A DNA stretch of 64,000 nucleotides from Mycolicibacterium aromaticivorans JS19b1 = JCM 16368 (GCF_000559085.1 NZ_JALN02000001.1:4836001-4900000); one strand, 5' to 3'; counted from the stretch's first letter, positions 20,672 through 30,701 are shown. Program-made: numbers and translations. The notes: generated by a model from the sequence alone, not told the origin.

Positions 20672-22087
20672 AGTAGACGCGGGAAGATTGTCTGTACCCT
20701 CGGCCCGGCCACCAGCACCGATGAGTCGGTGAGAGCTTTGGTCGACGCCGGCATGGACGTGGCCCGCCTGAATTTCAGCCACGGCGACTATGTCGATCAT
20801 GAGGCGGCCTACAAACGGGTTCGCCAGGCATCCGATGTGACCGGGCGTGCCGTCGGGATCCTCGCGGACCTGCAGGGACCCAAGATCAGGCTGGGCCGGT
20901 TCGCCGACGGCCCGACGTATTGGGCCAACGGTGAGACGGTGCGGATCACCGTCGAGCACTTCGAGGGCAATCACGATCGGGTGTCGACCACCTACAAGAA
21001 CCTGGCCAGGGATGCTCAGCCGGGTGACCGTCTGCTGGTCGACGACGGCAAGGTGGCGCTCGTCGTCGAACACATCGACGGCGACGACGTGGTGTGCATG
21101 GTCACCGAGGGCGGTCCGGTCAGCAACAACAAAGGCCTGTCACTGCCCGGCATGAACGTGTCGGTGCCCGCGCTGTCCGAGAAGGACATCGAGGACCTCG
21201 AGTTCGCGTTGCGCCTGGGTGTGGATCTGGTGGCGCTGTCGTTCGTGCGCTCACCCGCCGACGTCGAGCTGGTGCACGAGGTGATGGACCGGGTCGGCCG
21301 TCGTGTCCCGGTGATCGCCAAGCTGGAAAAGCCGGAAGCGATCGACAATCTCGAGGCGATCGTGCTGGCCTTCGACGCCGTCATGGTGGCCCGCGGCGAT
21401 CTCGGCGTCGAGCTGCCGCTCGAAGAGGTTCCGCTGGTGCAGAAGCGGGCCATCCAGATGGCCAGGGAGAACGCCAAGCCGGTGATCGTGGCCACCCAGA
21501 TGCTCGAGTCGATGATCGAGAACTCCCGGCCCACCCGGGCCGAGGCCTCCGACGTCGCCAACGCGGTGCTGGACGGTGCCGACGCGGTCATGCTGTCCGG
21601 CGAGACCTCGGTGGGCAAGTACCCGCTGGAGTCGGTGCGGACGATGGCTCGCATCATCGGTGCCGTCGAGGAGAACTCGACGGCGGCCCCGCCGCTGACC
21701 CACGTCCCGCGCACCAAGCGCGGCGTCATCTCCTATGCCGCTCGTGACATCGGTGAGCGCCTCGACGCCAAGGCTCTGGTCGCGTTCACCCAGTCCGGGG
21801 ACACCGTGCGGCGGCTGGCCCGGCTGCACACCCCGCTGCCGCTGCTGGCGTTCACCGCGCTGCCGGAGGTGCGCAGCCAGCTGGCACTGACCTGGGGCAC
21901 CGAGACCTTCATCGTCGGCCACATGGAAACCACCGACGACATGATCCGCGAGGTCGACCGCTCAATGCTGGAGCTGGGCCGCTACAAACGCGGTGACCTC
22001 GTGGTCATCGTCGCAGGTGCTCCGCCGGGCACAGTAGGCTCGACAAACCTGATCCATGTCCACCGGATCGGGGAGGACGACCACTAG
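20669..22087 (+). CDS. pyk: Pyruvate kinase
   Basis: Pyk makes pyruvate and ATP from phosphoenolpyruvate. The 472 aa equal the length of the M. tuberculosis enzyme, supporting GTG 20669. The A domain begins RGKIVCTLGPAT; the active-site Lys lies in VIAKLEKPEAI and the substrate motif in MVARGDLGVELP (about residue 240). The C-terminal domain (from about 345) ends normally. Upstream sequence shows a leaderless-type promoter, and tesB follows after 12 bp, probably in the same transcript. Confidence 0.97.
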   Translation: MSRRGKIVCTLGPATSTDESVRALVDAGMDVARLNFSHGDYVDHEAAYKRVRQASDVTGRAVGILADLQGPKIRLGRFADGPTYWANGETVRITVEHFEGNHDRVSTTYKNLARDAQPGDRLLVDDGKVALVVEHIDGDDVVCMVTEGGPVSNNKGLSLPGMNVSVPALSEKDIEDLEFALRLGVDLVALSFVRSPADVELVHEVMDRVGRRVPVIAKLEKPEAIDNLEAIVLAFDAVMVARGDLGVELPLEEVPLVQKRAIQMARENAKPVIVATQMLESMIENSRPTRAEASDVANAVLDGADAVMLSGETSVGKYPLESVRTMARIIGAVEENSTAAPPLTHVPRTKRGVISYAARDIGERLDAKALVAFTQSGDTVRRLARLHTPLPLLAFTALPEVRSQLALTWGTETFIVGHMETTDDMIREVDRSMLELGRYKRGDLVVIVAGAPPGTVGSTNLIHVHRIGEDDH

Positions 22088-22099
22088 GGGAGAGAACTC

Positions 22100-22966
22100 T
22101 TGGCCAACGCGGACCTCGACGAGCTGCTGGCCATTCTCGATCTCACCCCGGTCGGCGACGACGTGTTCGTCGGTGCGCATCCGCACAAGAACCCGCCGCG
22201 CACCTTCGGCGGGCAGCTGATGGCGCAGGCCTTCGTGGCGGCCACCCGCACCCTTCGTCACGAGATCGCACCGAGCGCGTTGTCGGTGCACTTCATCGCC
22301 GGCGGTGATCCGGAGTCGGACATCGAATACCACGTCGTCCGGCTGCGCGACGAGCGGCGGTTCGCCAATCGGCGCGTCGACGCCATCCAGAACGGCACGC
22401 TGCTCGCCACCGCTCTGGTGTCCTACATTTCGGCGGGCAGCGGCCTCGAACACAACACCCCGATGCCCAATCTGCCGTCCCCGGAGACACTGCCGACGAT
22501 TGACGAGCTTCTCGTCGGGTACGAGAAAGTGGTGCCCGGATTCGTCGAAGCGCTGCGCCCCATCCAGTGGCGCTACACCAACGAGCCGTCCTGGATCATG
22601 CGCGAAAAGGGCGGCACGCTCACAGGAAATCAAGTGTGGCTCAAGGCCGATGGCGCAATGCCGGACAGCCCGACGCTGCACACCGCCGCAATGATCTATT
22701 CGTCCGACACCACGATCCTGGATTCGATCATCACCACCCATGGCCTCTCGTGGGGCTGGGATCGCATCTTCGCGGTCACGGTCAACCATTCGCTGTGGTT
22801 CCACCGACAGGTCGATTTCTCCGACTGGGTGCTCTATTCGACCAATTCGCCCGCCGCTGCCGAATCACGCGGCTTGGGCAGCGGCCACTTCTTCAGTCCG
22901 GCCGGCGACGTGGTGGCCACCGTCACGCAGGAGGGCATCGTCAAGCACTTCCCCGGAAATGCCTGA
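22100..22966 (+). CDS. tesB: Acyl-CoA thioesterase II
   Basis: TesB hydrolyses acyl-CoA to free fatty acid and CoA in the cytosol. It is 288 aa with a double hotdog fold: the N-terminal domain has PPRTFGGQLMAQAF, and the C-terminal domain supplies the catalytic Asp and Thr in YSSDTTILD and a Gln late in the protein. The TTG start is supported by GGGGAGAG about 6 bp upstream. It lies directly behind pyk, as in M. tuberculosis (tesB1). Confidence 0.92.
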   Translation: MANADLDELLAILDLTPVGDDVFVGAHPHKNPPRTFGGQLMAQAFVAATRTLRHEIAPSALSVHFIAGGDPESDIEYHVVRLRDERRFANRRVDAIQNGTLLATALVSYISAGSGLEHNTPMPNLPSPETLPTIDELLVGYEKVVPGFVEALRPIQWRYTNEPSWIMREKGGTLTGNQVWLKADGAMPDSPTLHTAAMIYSSDTTILDSIITTHGLSWGWDRIFAVTVNHSLWFHRQVDFSDWVLYSTNSPAAAESRGLGSGHFFSPAGDVVATVTQEGIVKHFPGNA

Positions 22967-24413
22967 TAGACGGCGTATCGTCGGTCACGTGACCGAACCG
23001 CCGGTTCGGGTAGCGCAGCGCTTGCGCGCCAGAGAACGGGTTGTCGTGAATGTCGACACCCTGGCCGCGCGCTGGGTTGGCGCGCTGGCGTTGTTGATCG
23101 CCGCGAGCTGGCTCACCGTGCTGATGATCCGCGCGCACCGCCACCACACCCACTGGCATGCCGACAGCCGCGTCGCCTGGTCACTGACGATCCTGGCCGC
23201 CGTCGCGTTGATCGCGCGGGGCATCTTCCTCGGCCGCCCGGTGACCGCCGCGCACGCGATCGCCGCCGCGGCGGCGGTGCTCGCCGGATTCGCCGCCCAC
23301 CTATTGGCCTTCGACCTCACCGGCGACGTGTTGATCGCGTCCTCGGGGTTGCTGCTGATGTGGCCGACGACGGCGCGACCGGATCCTTCGCAGCTGGCCA
23401 GAGTGTGGGACCTTGTCGACGCGACCAGTAATGACCCGGTGGCGCCCTTCGCGATGCAGGATCTCAAGAGCTACTTCTTCAGTGCCGACGGCACGGCCGC
23501 GGTCGCCTACCGCACCCGGCTGGGTTACGCCGTGGTCAGTGGTGACCCGATCGGCGACGAACGCCGTTTCGACGAGCTCGTCGGCGACTTCACCGGCATG
23601 TGCCACACCCACGGCTGGCGGGTGGTGGTCCTGGGCTGCAGCGAGCTAAGGCTCGGGCTGTGGCGCGATCCCGCGGTGATCGGGCAGACCCTGCGACCGG
23701 TCCCGATCGGGCGCGACGTGGTGATCGACGTGCCGTCCTTCGACATGGTGGGCCGTAAGTTCCGCAACCTGCGTCAGGCGGTGCAGCGCACCCACAATTT
23801 CGGGATCAGCACCGAGATCGTCGCCGAATCCGAACTCGACGACCGTCGGCTGGCCGAGCTCACCGACGTGCTGCTGTCGTCGGCCAAAGGGTCGCGCACC
23901 GAGCGCGGCTTCTCGATGATTCTCGATGGCACGCTGACCGGTCGCTATCCCGGCATCCTGCTGATCATCGCGCGCGACCGGACGGGCCGGGTGCAGGGAT
24001 TTCATCGTTACGCGGTCGCCGGTGGCGGCACCGACATCACCCTCGACGTCCCGTGGCGGCGGCGCGGCGCCCCGAACGGCATCGACGAGCGGCTGTCCGT
24101 CGACATGATCAACGCGATGAAAGCGCAAGGAGCGCAACGCCTTTCACTGGCATTTGCGGCGTTCCCGGAGATCTTCAACGAGAAGCAGCGGGGACCGCTC
24201 AGCGCGTTCTTTTATACGGCGATCCATCTGGGCGACTCGCTGATCGAGTTGGAGTCGCTGTACCGGTACCTGCGCAAGTTCCACGCCCTCGGCGATCGCC
24301 GGTACGTGCTGCTGTCGCTGAGGCAGGTGTTGCCGCTTCTGGTGGTGTTGCTCTCGTTGGAGTTCTGGCCCCGGCGGCGGGAGCTGCCCCCTACGGCGTC
24401 GGCGTCAAGGTGA
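22959..24413 (+). CDS. DUF2156 membrane protein, phosphatidylglycerol lysyltransferase-like (Rv1619-like)
   Basis: A 484-aa protein with about five N-terminal membrane helices (residues 25-130) followed by a cytosolic DUF2156 domain. That is the GNAT-like catalytic half of MprF-type aminoacyl-phosphatidylglycerol synthases. Recognisable stretches are DPIGDERRF, FDMVGRKFRNLRQAVQR and LSLAFAAFPE. ATG 22959 overlaps the tesB stop; GTG 22989 is the alternative. M. tuberculosis has a protein of this kind at the same place. Whether it aminoacylates lipid is not shown; no tRNA synthetase domain is fused, unlike LysX. Confidence 0.78.
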   Translation: MPDRRRIVGHVTEPPVRVAQRLRARERVVVNVDTLAARWVGALALLIAASWLTVLMIRAHRHHTHWHADSRVAWSLTILAAVALIARGIFLGRPVTAAHAIAAAAAVLAGFAAHLLAFDLTGDVLIASSGLLLMWPTTARPDPSQLARVWDLVDATSNDPVAPFAMQDLKSYFFSADGTAAVAYRTRLGYAVVSGDPIGDERRFDELVGDFTGMCHTHGWRVVVLGCSELRLGLWRDPAVIGQTLRPVPIGRDVVIDVPSFDMVGRKFRNLRQAVQRTHNFGISTEIVAESELDDRRLAELTDVLLSSAKGSRTERGFSMILDGTLTGRYPGILLIIARDRTGRVQGFHRYAVAGGGTDITLDVPWRRRGAPNGIDERLSVDMINAMKAQGAQRLSLAFAAFPEIFNEKQRGPLSAFFYTAIHLGDSLIELESLYRYLRKFHALGDRRYVLLSLRQVLPLLVVLLSLEFWPRRRELPPTASASR

Positions 24414-24936
24414 CGCTGAACTTGTTCTCCACGGATTGCTTGAACTCGTCGGCGCACTGCTGAACCTGCTGCTGGTCCTGGCCGGCCTTCTGCAGGCAGT
24501 CGATGTAGTCGGTGGCGCCGACCTCTTTGAACACCCCGACCCACACGGCGATGAACGCGAGACCGACGATGATCGCCAGAAAACCGAGGATGACGCCGGC
24601 GAGTGCGACGCCGCCGTTGTTGGCTTCACCGCGCTTGACCCGGCCGCGGCCGGCGAAGCCGATGACCACCGCGACGATCCCCAGGATGACGCCGCCGACC
24701 ACGGAGAACGACGACAGCAGTGCGACGATCGCAATAACCAGGGCGGTGACGCCCAGGCCGTTGCGGGGCCCGGTGGGCGGCGGCATGTAACCGGCATATG
24801 GCTGCGGCGGAGCGGGTGGATAGCCGCCGGGATACTGGCCGTAGGAGGGAGCGGGATAGCCGGGGGGAGGAGGCGGTGGTGCTCCGTGCGGGGGCGGGGT
24901 GGGCTGCTGAGGTGCCTGCTCTGGGGGCTCAGTCAT
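24391..24936 (-). CDS. Proline-rich DUF4190-type membrane protein
   Basis: A 181-aa protein. Residues 1-55 are Pro/Gly/Tyr-rich (GYPAPSYGQYPGGYPP), followed by two hydrophobic helices of DUF4190 type (LVIAIVALLSSFSVVGGVIL and VILGFLAIIVGLAFIAVWV) and a Cys-containing C-terminal segment. ATG 24936 starts the natural MTEPPEQ sequence. Its 3' end overlaps the DUF2156 gene by 23 bp on the opposite strand. No function recognised. Confidence 0.7.
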   Translation of the reverse strand: MTEPPEQAPQQPTPPPHGAPPPPPPGYPAPSYGQYPGGYPPAPPQPYAGYMPPPTGPRNGLGVTALVIAIVALLSSFSVVGGVILGIVAVVIGFAGRGRVKRGEANNGGVALAGVILGFLAIIVGLAFIAVWVGVFKEVGATDYIDCLQKAGQDQQQVQQCADEFKQSVENKFSVTLTPTP

Positions 24937-24946
24937 GGATTGCACG

Positions 24947-26551
24947 TTACCCGCCGTCGCCGATCGATAGTCGCGGACAGGTGATGTCGATACCAAGTTG
25001 ATGACTGGCGACCACCACGGTGCGGTGTGCGCCGAGCAGGCTGCCGTCGACCAGCGCGGTCAGGATGCGTCGGCCGTCGGTGGCGTCGAGGTGCTCGGTC
25101 GGCTCGTCGAGGAGCACGATCGGTGCCGGACACAGCAACACCCGGGCCAGCAGCAGCCGGCGGCGCTGGCCTGCCGACACAGCGGCCGCACCGCCCATGA
25201 GCACCGTGCTCAATCCGTCGGGCAGCGCGGCCAGCCAATCGTCGAGGCCCACGGCGGCGAGTGCGTCGGTGAGCTCGTCGTCGGTGCAATCGCCGCGCGC
25301 CACCAAGAGGTTGTCCCGGACGGTGGTATTGAACAGATGTGCGTCTTCGGCGAAATAGCTTATGGTGCTCCGCAATTGAGATTCGGTGAGCTCGGTCGTC
25401 GCTTTCCCGTCGAAGGTCACTGTGCCGTCGAGCGGTGGCAGCAGCCCGGCCAGCGTCATCAGCAGTGCGGTCTTGCCCGCGCCGCTTCGCCCGGTGATCG
25501 CCAGCCGGGCACCGGGTTGCAGCGTCACAGCGAGGTGGTCACCGGTCGGCCCGCCGGGATAACCCGCACGCAGGTCGGCCTCCAGCGCCGGTGCCGTGGC
25601 GAGAGTGGTGAGGACGACGTCGGATTGGACGGCACCCGAGGGCAGCAGCTCGCGCAGGCGCGCGGCGGCGATCCGGGCGCGAGTCAGGGCGACTGCTGCA
25701 CCCGGCAGGGCGACGGTGGCCTCGAACGCCGAGAGTGGCAACAACATCAGCACCGCGAGTGTGGTGGGGGCGGTGTGGGCGGCGATGCCGATGCCGGCCA
25801 CGACGGCCCCGATCGCGCTGGCTCCGATCGCGAGGGTCGGCACGGCGGCCGCCGCAGCCGCGGGTGCGGCCGCGCGGTCGATCGCCGACCCCCAATCCCG
25901 CTGACGCTGTTCGGCTTCGGCGATCAGGGCCGGTAGTCGGCCGGCCACCCGCAGTTCGGCGGCATGATCGAGCGCGGTGACGGCGGCGATGTCGCGGTCC
26001 GATTGTTGGGCGCGGGCGACGGCTTCCTGCGCTCGCGCGGCGCGTGCGGCCAATACCGGTGCGAGCACACCCGCGACGAGCAGGCACACGGCGAGGGCCA
26101 GAGCGGCGGCGGGCGAGATCATCGCGATGACGGCCGTGGCGGCGACGCCGAGCACGGCCGCGACGCCGATCGGGACCGCGGCGCGAACGGCGACGTCGGC
26201 GAGCGTGTCCACGTCGGCGCCGACCCGGGTGAGCAGGTCACCGCTGTGCAACCGCGCCGTGATGTCGGCCGGGCCGTGGGCCAGGCGGCGGTAGATCTCA
26301 GCCCGGGCACCGGCCGCCGCCCGCAGCGCGGTGTCGTGGGACGCCAAACGTTCGCAGTAACCGAACACCCCGCGCGAGATGCCCAGTGCGCGCACCGCCA
26401 CCACGGCGATCGACAGGTCCAGCACCAGCGGCATCTGCCACGCGCGGGTGATCAGCCAGGCGGACACCCCGGCCAAAGCCAGTGCACTCCCCAGCGCCAG
26501 CGTGCCGAGCGCGATGGCAAGCAGCAGCCGGAGTCGGTCAAACGCGGGCAT
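24947..26551 (-). CDS. cydC: Thiol reductant ABC exporter subunit CydC
   Basis: One half of the CydDC exporter, which moves glutathione/cysteine-type thiols (or haem) out of the cytosol and is needed to assemble cytochrome bd. It is 534 aa with six helices followed by an ATPase domain: Walker A GRSGAGKT (about residue 355), signature SAGQRRR in place of LSGGQ, and Walker B IVLLDEPTEHLD. ATG 26551 overlaps the cydD stop by 14 bp. Last gene of cydABDC. Confidence 0.92.
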   Translation of the reverse strand: MPAFDRLRLLLAIALGTLALGSALALAGVSAWLITRAWQMPLVLDLSIAVVAVRALGISRGVFGYCERLASHDTALRAAAGARAEIYRRLAHGPADITARLHSGDLLTRVGADVDTLADVAVRAAVPIGVAAVLGVAATAVIAMISPAAALALAVCLLVAGVLAPVLAARAARAQEAVARAQQSDRDIAAVTALDHAAELRVAGRLPALIAEAEQRQRDWGSAIDRAAAPAAAAAAVPTLAIGASAIGAVVAGIGIAAHTAPTTLAVLMLLPLSAFEATVALPGAAVALTRARIAAARLRELLPSGAVQSDVVLTTLATAPALEADLRAGYPGGPTGDHLAVTLQPGARLAITGRSGAGKTALLMTLAGLLPPLDGTVTFDGKATTELTESQLRSTISYFAEDAHLFNTTVRDNLLVARGDCTDDELTDALAAVGLDDWLAALPDGLSTVLMGGAAAVSAGQRRRLLLARVLLCPAPIVLLDEPTEHLDATDGRRILTALVDGSLLGAHRTVVVASHQLGIDITCPRLSIGDGG

Positions 26552-28142
26552 GGTGATCGGCCTCCACCGCGATGACGTGGTCGGCGATCCGGACCACACT
26601 GTCTCGATGCGCGACCACCACCACGGTGGATCCTCCTGCTGCGCGATCGCGGATCGCTTGCAGCACAGTCTCTTCGGTGGCCTCGTCCAGGTGCGAGGTC
26701 GGCTCGTCGAGCAGCAGTACGGGCGCGCGGGAACCGAGTGCCCGGGCCAGGCCCAGTCGCTGGCGTTGCCCCAGGGACAACCCCACGCCGCCCCGGCCGA
26801 GCATGGTGTCCGGTCCGTTGGGCAGTGCGGCCAACACGTCGGTGAAACCGGCTGCGTCGCAGGCGGCCTGAGGATCGGTGAGCGTGCCGAACAGTGCCAG
26901 GTTCTCCGCGACCGTGCCTGGAATGATCACCGGGCGTTGAGCCAACCAGGCCAGCTGCCGCCACCAGGCCGACCGGTCCATATCGTCGACGTCGAGATCG
27001 TCAACGGTGATCCGGCCGTGGGTGGGACTGACCAGTCCCGCGATCGCGAGCAGGGTGGTGGACTTGCCTGCGCCGTTGGCGCCGGTGAGTACGGTGACGC
27101 TACCGGGCAGTATGCGACCCGACAGCAGGTGCGGTGACATTCCGTCGCGGCCCGCGACACTCAGGGCGTCGATGACGATCTCCGCGCCTGCCGCGTCCAC
27201 GGTGCCGGTGCCGTGCAACGGCGCGGGATTCTGCTGGATCAAGGCGAAAGCTTTGTCGGAAGCCGCCTTTCCGTTCTGGGCGGCGTGGAATTCTACGCCG
27301 ACTCGACGCAGCGGCCAGAACACGTCGGGCGCCAGCAACAACACCGTCAGCCCCGCGGCCAGACTCATTTCGCCGTACACCAGTCGCAGACCGATGCTGA
27401 CCGCGACCAGCGCGACACCCAGAGTGGCGATGAGTTCGAGTACCAGTGCCGACAGGAACGCGATGCGCAGGGTGGCCATGGCCGAACGACGATGGGCGGC
27501 ACTGAGTGTGGTGATGCGCTGTGCCGGGCCGTCGGCACGGCCGAGGGCCCGCAAGGTGGGGATGCCGGCGATGAGATCCAGCAGCCGGGCCTGCAGTGTG
27601 GTCATCGCGGCCAGCGCCGCGGCTGATCGCTCCGCGGTGGCCAGACCGATCAGCACCATGAAGATCGGGATCAGTGGCAGGGCGACGAGGACGATCAACG
27701 CGGATTGAAAATCGTTGAACGCGATCACCACAACGGTGGCCGGGGTGAGGATCGCTGCCAGGAACAGCGCCGGTAGATACGCAGTGAAATACGGCCGCAG
27801 GCCGTCAAGTCCGGTGGTGATCACGGTTGCGGCGTCGTCGTGCTGGGCGTCGCGCGCACCGGGTGGCAGCCCGGTCACCGTCCGCAGCACCTGGCCGCCG
27901 AGGTCGGCGATGACCGCACTGGCGCCCCGCTGACCGAGCCGGCCCTGCAGCAGGAGGATCAGCGCCCGAAACAGCCAGAGCCCGGCCAGGATCGCCAGTT
28001 CGGCGCGCCAGTGGCCAAGGCTGCGGGTGGCCGGGTCGGTGATGACGCCGGCCACCAGATGGCCGAGGATCACCGCGCCGGCGATCGCGCAGCCCGCGAT
28101 CAGCGTTCCGCAGCCGACTGTCGCGACCACGTACCGGCGCAC
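26538..28142 (-). CDS. cydD: Thiol reductant ABC exporter subunit CydD
   Basis: Partner half-transporter of CydC with fused membrane and ATPase domains: Walker A GANGAGKST, signature LSLGQRQR and Walker B VLLLDEPTSHLD. GTG 28142 gives 534 aa. Upstream in the same frame the codons read LDPRLWRASSA, which looks like genuine CydD N-terminus, but no ATG, GTG or TTG precedes it. A CTG at 28202, overlapping the cydB stop as CTGA, may therefore be the real start (554 aa). Confidence 0.91.
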   Translation of the reverse strand: MRRYVVATVGCGTLIAGCAIAGAVILGHLVAGVITDPATRSLGHWRAELAILAGLWLFRALILLLQGRLGQRGASAVIADLGGQVLRTVTGLPPGARDAQHDDAATVITTGLDGLRPYFTAYLPALFLAAILTPATVVVIAFNDFQSALIVLVALPLIPIFMVLIGLATAERSAAALAAMTTLQARLLDLIAGIPTLRALGRADGPAQRITTLSAAHRRSAMATLRIAFLSALVLELIATLGVALVAVSIGLRLVYGEMSLAAGLTVLLLAPDVFWPLRRVGVEFHAAQNGKAASDKAFALIQQNPAPLHGTGTVDAAGAEIVIDALSVAGRDGMSPHLLSGRILPGSVTVLTGANGAGKSTTLLAIAGLVSPTHGRITVDDLDVDDMDRSAWWRQLAWLAQRPVIIPGTVAENLALFGTLTDPQAACDAAGFTDVLAALPNGPDTMLGRGGVGLSLGQRQRLGLARALGSRAPVLLLDEPTSHLDEATEETVLQAIRDRAAGGSTVVVVAHRDSVVRIADHVIAVEADHHARV

Positions 28143-28198
28143 AGCCGAAGAGGCCCGCCACAGACGTGGGTCCAGCGGGCCCGACCGGCGCTGGGAGC

Positions 28199-29242
28199 TC
28201 AGGGCACGCGCCTCAACGGCAGGCCGACGGACTTCGGAATCGACTCGGCGAAGACGCGTTTACGGAACACCCAGTAGGTCCAACCCTGGTAGATCAGCAC
28301 GATCGGAGTGAATATCGCGGCCGCCCACGTCATCACCTTCAGGGTGTACGGACTGGACGAGCCGTTGTAGATCGTCACGTCGTAGGCCGGGCTGATGGTA
28401 GACGGCACCAGGTTGGGGTATAGCGACCCGAACAGCAACGTCACCACCGCGGCGACGACGATCGTCGTGGCCAGGAACGCCCAGCCTTCCCGCGCGGCCC
28501 ACGCCGCCGCGACGGCGGCCAGTTGGGCGATCACGGCGATTGCCAGGACTGCCCAGGTCCACGGCTTCCCGTACGCCAGTTGCGTCCACACGCCGAACGC
28601 GGCGACCAGTACCGTCGCGGGGACGCTGAGCGTGCGGGCCAGCCCGACGGCATCGCCGCGTACCGCACCGCCGCTCTTGAGGGCCAGGAACACCGCGCCA
28701 TGGAACAGGAACAGCGAGCAGGTGGCCAGCCCACCGAGCAAGGTGTACGGGTTCAGCACGTCGGACACGGCGAGGTCTGCAACGTTCTTGTCCGGCCCAA
28801 CGGGGAGTCCCTTGACCAGGACCGCGAACGCGACACCCCACAGGATCGCGGGCAGCCACGACCCGGTCGCGATGCCGATGTCACACCAGCGCCGCCACTT
28901 CGGATCGTCGATCTTGCCGCGCCATTCGATGGCCACGACACGCGCGATCATCGACAGCAGGATCACCAGCAGCGGCAGGTACAGCGTGGAGAACACGGTG
29001 GCATACCAGTGTGGAAAGGCCGCGAACATGGCTCCGCCCGCGGTGATCAGCCACACCTCGTTGCCGTCCCATACCGGGCCGATCGTGTTCAGCACCGCCC
29101 GACGATGAGTCTCGTTATCTCCCTTGCCGATCCGGCCCAGCCAGGTCATCACCATGCCTACGCCGAAGTCGAAGCCTTCCAGGACGAAGAAGCCCAGGAA
29201 GAGCACCGCCACGATCACGAACCAAATCTGTTGCAGCCCCAT
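28199..29242 (-). CDS. cydB: Cytochrome bd ubiquinol/menaquinol oxidase subunit II
   Basis: CydB is the second membrane subunit of cytochrome bd oxidase, which reduces O2 with high affinity without pumping protons. It is 347 aa with about nine helices and the conserved start IWFVIVAVLFLGFFVLEGFD and GPVWDGNEVWLI. ATG 29242 has GAGGAG 6 bp upstream; 35 further residues open upstream are Ser/Arg/Pro-rich and lie over cydA. It follows cydA by 10 bp and overlaps the possible CTG start of cydD. Confidence 0.96.
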   Translation of the reverse strand: MGLQQIWFVIVAVLFLGFFVLEGFDFGVGMVMTWLGRIGKGDNETHRRAVLNTIGPVWDGNEVWLITAGGAMFAAFPHWYATVFSTLYLPLLVILLSMIARVVAIEWRGKIDDPKWRRWCDIGIATGSWLPAILWGVAFAVLVKGLPVGPDKNVADLAVSDVLNPYTLLGGLATCSLFLFHGAVFLALKSGGAVRGDAVGLARTLSVPATVLVAAFGVWTQLAYGKPWTWAVLAIAVIAQLAAVAAAWAAREGWAFLATTIVVAAVVTLLFGSLYPNLVPSTISPAYDVTIYNGSSSPYTLKVMTWAAAIFTPIVLIYQGWTYWVFRKRVFAESIPKSVGLPLRRVP

Positions 29243-29252
29243 GGTTGGCTCC

Positions 29253-30701
29253 TCAGTACGCGAACGATAGGGGTGCGACTTCGTCGTCCCCGGGTGGGGT
29301 GGGCGGTGCCGGCTCGGCGTCGTGCTCGAGCGGGCCCGCGGTGACATATCTGCGGACCAGGTAGAACCAGATGACCGCCAACACGGCGTAAATCAGCGTG
29401 AACGAGATCAGCGACACCCACACCAGACCCGGTCCGTGTAGCGACACGCCTTGCCGGACGGTCAGCCGGACCAGTTGGTCGCCATCGGGGTTGGGCGCGA
29501 CCACCCACGGCTGGCGGCCCATCTCGGTGAACACCCAGCCGGCTATGGCACCCAGGAACGGTGTCGGAATCGTCCACAGCGCGAAGCGGGAATACCACCT
29601 TGTGCCGGGCACCCGGCCGCGGCGCGTCAGCCACAGCGTGGCCAGTGCGAACAGCAGCGGCACCGCCATCAGGCCGATCATCGCGCGGAACGCCCAGTAG
29701 GTGACGAACAGGTTGGGCACGTACCAGCCGGGACCGAACTTCTGTTCGTATTGCTGCTGAAGGTCTTTGGTGCCCTGCAACGTCACGCCGCTGAGCTTGC
29801 CCTCGGCCAGGAATGGCAGTGCGAAGGGCACTTCGACGACGCGAGTGATGCTGTCGCAGTTGTTGTGCGTCCCGACGGTCAGAAGTGACAGTTTGGGATC
29901 GGTTTCTGTGTGGCACAACGATTCGGCGGCAGCCATCTTCATCGGCTGCTGGTGAAACATCAGCTTGCCTTGCACGTCGCCGGTGAAAAACAAACCGACA
30001 CAGGCGACCAGCGCCACCAGCGAACCGAGGATCGCGCCCGGGCGGTACATCGCGACGGCATCCGGGCCGCCTTTGGACCGCACCATCCACCAGGCGCAGA
30101 CAGCAGCCACGAACGTCGCGGCGGTGAGGAACGACGCGGTGACCGCATGCCAGAAAGCCGCGACTCCGGTGTTGTTGGTGAACAACTCGACGATGCTCCG
30201 CAGTTCGGCGCGGCCCGTCTGTGGGTTGAACCGGGTGCCCACCGGGTGCTGCATCCAGGAATTCGCGGTGATGATGAAGAAGGCCGACAGGTTGACCGCG
30301 ATGGCCACCAGCCAGATCGACGTCAGGTGCAACCAGCGGGGGAGTCGGGTCCAGCCGAATATCCACAGCCCGATGAACGTCGACTCCAGGAAGAAGGCAA
30401 CCAGGCCTTCCAGCGCCAGCGGTGCGCCGAACACATCGCCGACGAAGCGCGAGTATTCGCTCCAGTTCATCCCGAATTGGAACTCCTGGACAATGCCGGT
30501 CGCGACACCGATGGCGAAGTTGATCAGGAAGATCTTGCCGAAGAATTTGGTCAGCCGATACCAGGCCGGGTTGTCGGTGATCACCCAGATCGTCTGCATG
30601 ACAGCGATCAGCGGCGCCAGCCCGATCGTGAGTGGCACGAATATGAAGTGGTAGACCGTCGTGATTCCGAATTGCCACCGGGACACGTCAAGAGCGCTCA
30701 T
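29253..30701 (-). CDS. cydA: Cytochrome bd ubiquinol/menaquinol oxidase subunit I
   Basis: CydA carries the three haems of cytochrome bd and the quinol site. It is 482 aa with the N-terminal haem-ligand region SRWQFGITTVYHFIFVPLT, GMNWSEYSRFVGDVFG, and the short Q-loop of actinobacterial enzymes. The Met ligand region lies near KLMFHQQPMKMAAAE. ATG 30701 is chosen over TTG 30716, since the TTG lies in the Shine-Dalgarno TTGGAGAG. First gene of cydABDC; a long inverted repeat lies immediately upstream. Confidence 0.97.
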   Translation of the reverse strand: MSALDVSRWQFGITTVYHFIFVPLTIGLAPLIAVMQTIWVITDNPAWYRLTKFFGKIFLINFAIGVATGIVQEFQFGMNWSEYSRFVGDVFGAPLALEGLVAFFLESTFIGLWIFGWTRLPRWLHLTSIWLVAIAVNLSAFFIITANSWMQHPVGTRFNPQTGRAELRSIVELFTNNTGVAAFWHAVTASFLTAATFVAAVCAWWMVRSKGGPDAVAMYRPGAILGSLVALVACVGLFFTGDVQGKLMFHQQPMKMAAAESLCHTETDPKLSLLTVGTHNNCDSITRVVEVPFALPFLAEGKLSGVTLQGTKDLQQQYEQKFGPGWYVPNLFVTYWAFRAMIGLMAVPLLFALATLWLTRRGRVPGTRWYSRFALWTIPTPFLGAIAGWVFTEMGRQPWVVAPNPDGDQLVRLTVRQGVSLHGPGLVWVSLISFTLIYAVLAVIWFYLVRRYVTAGPLEHDAEPAPPTPPGDDEVAPLSFAY

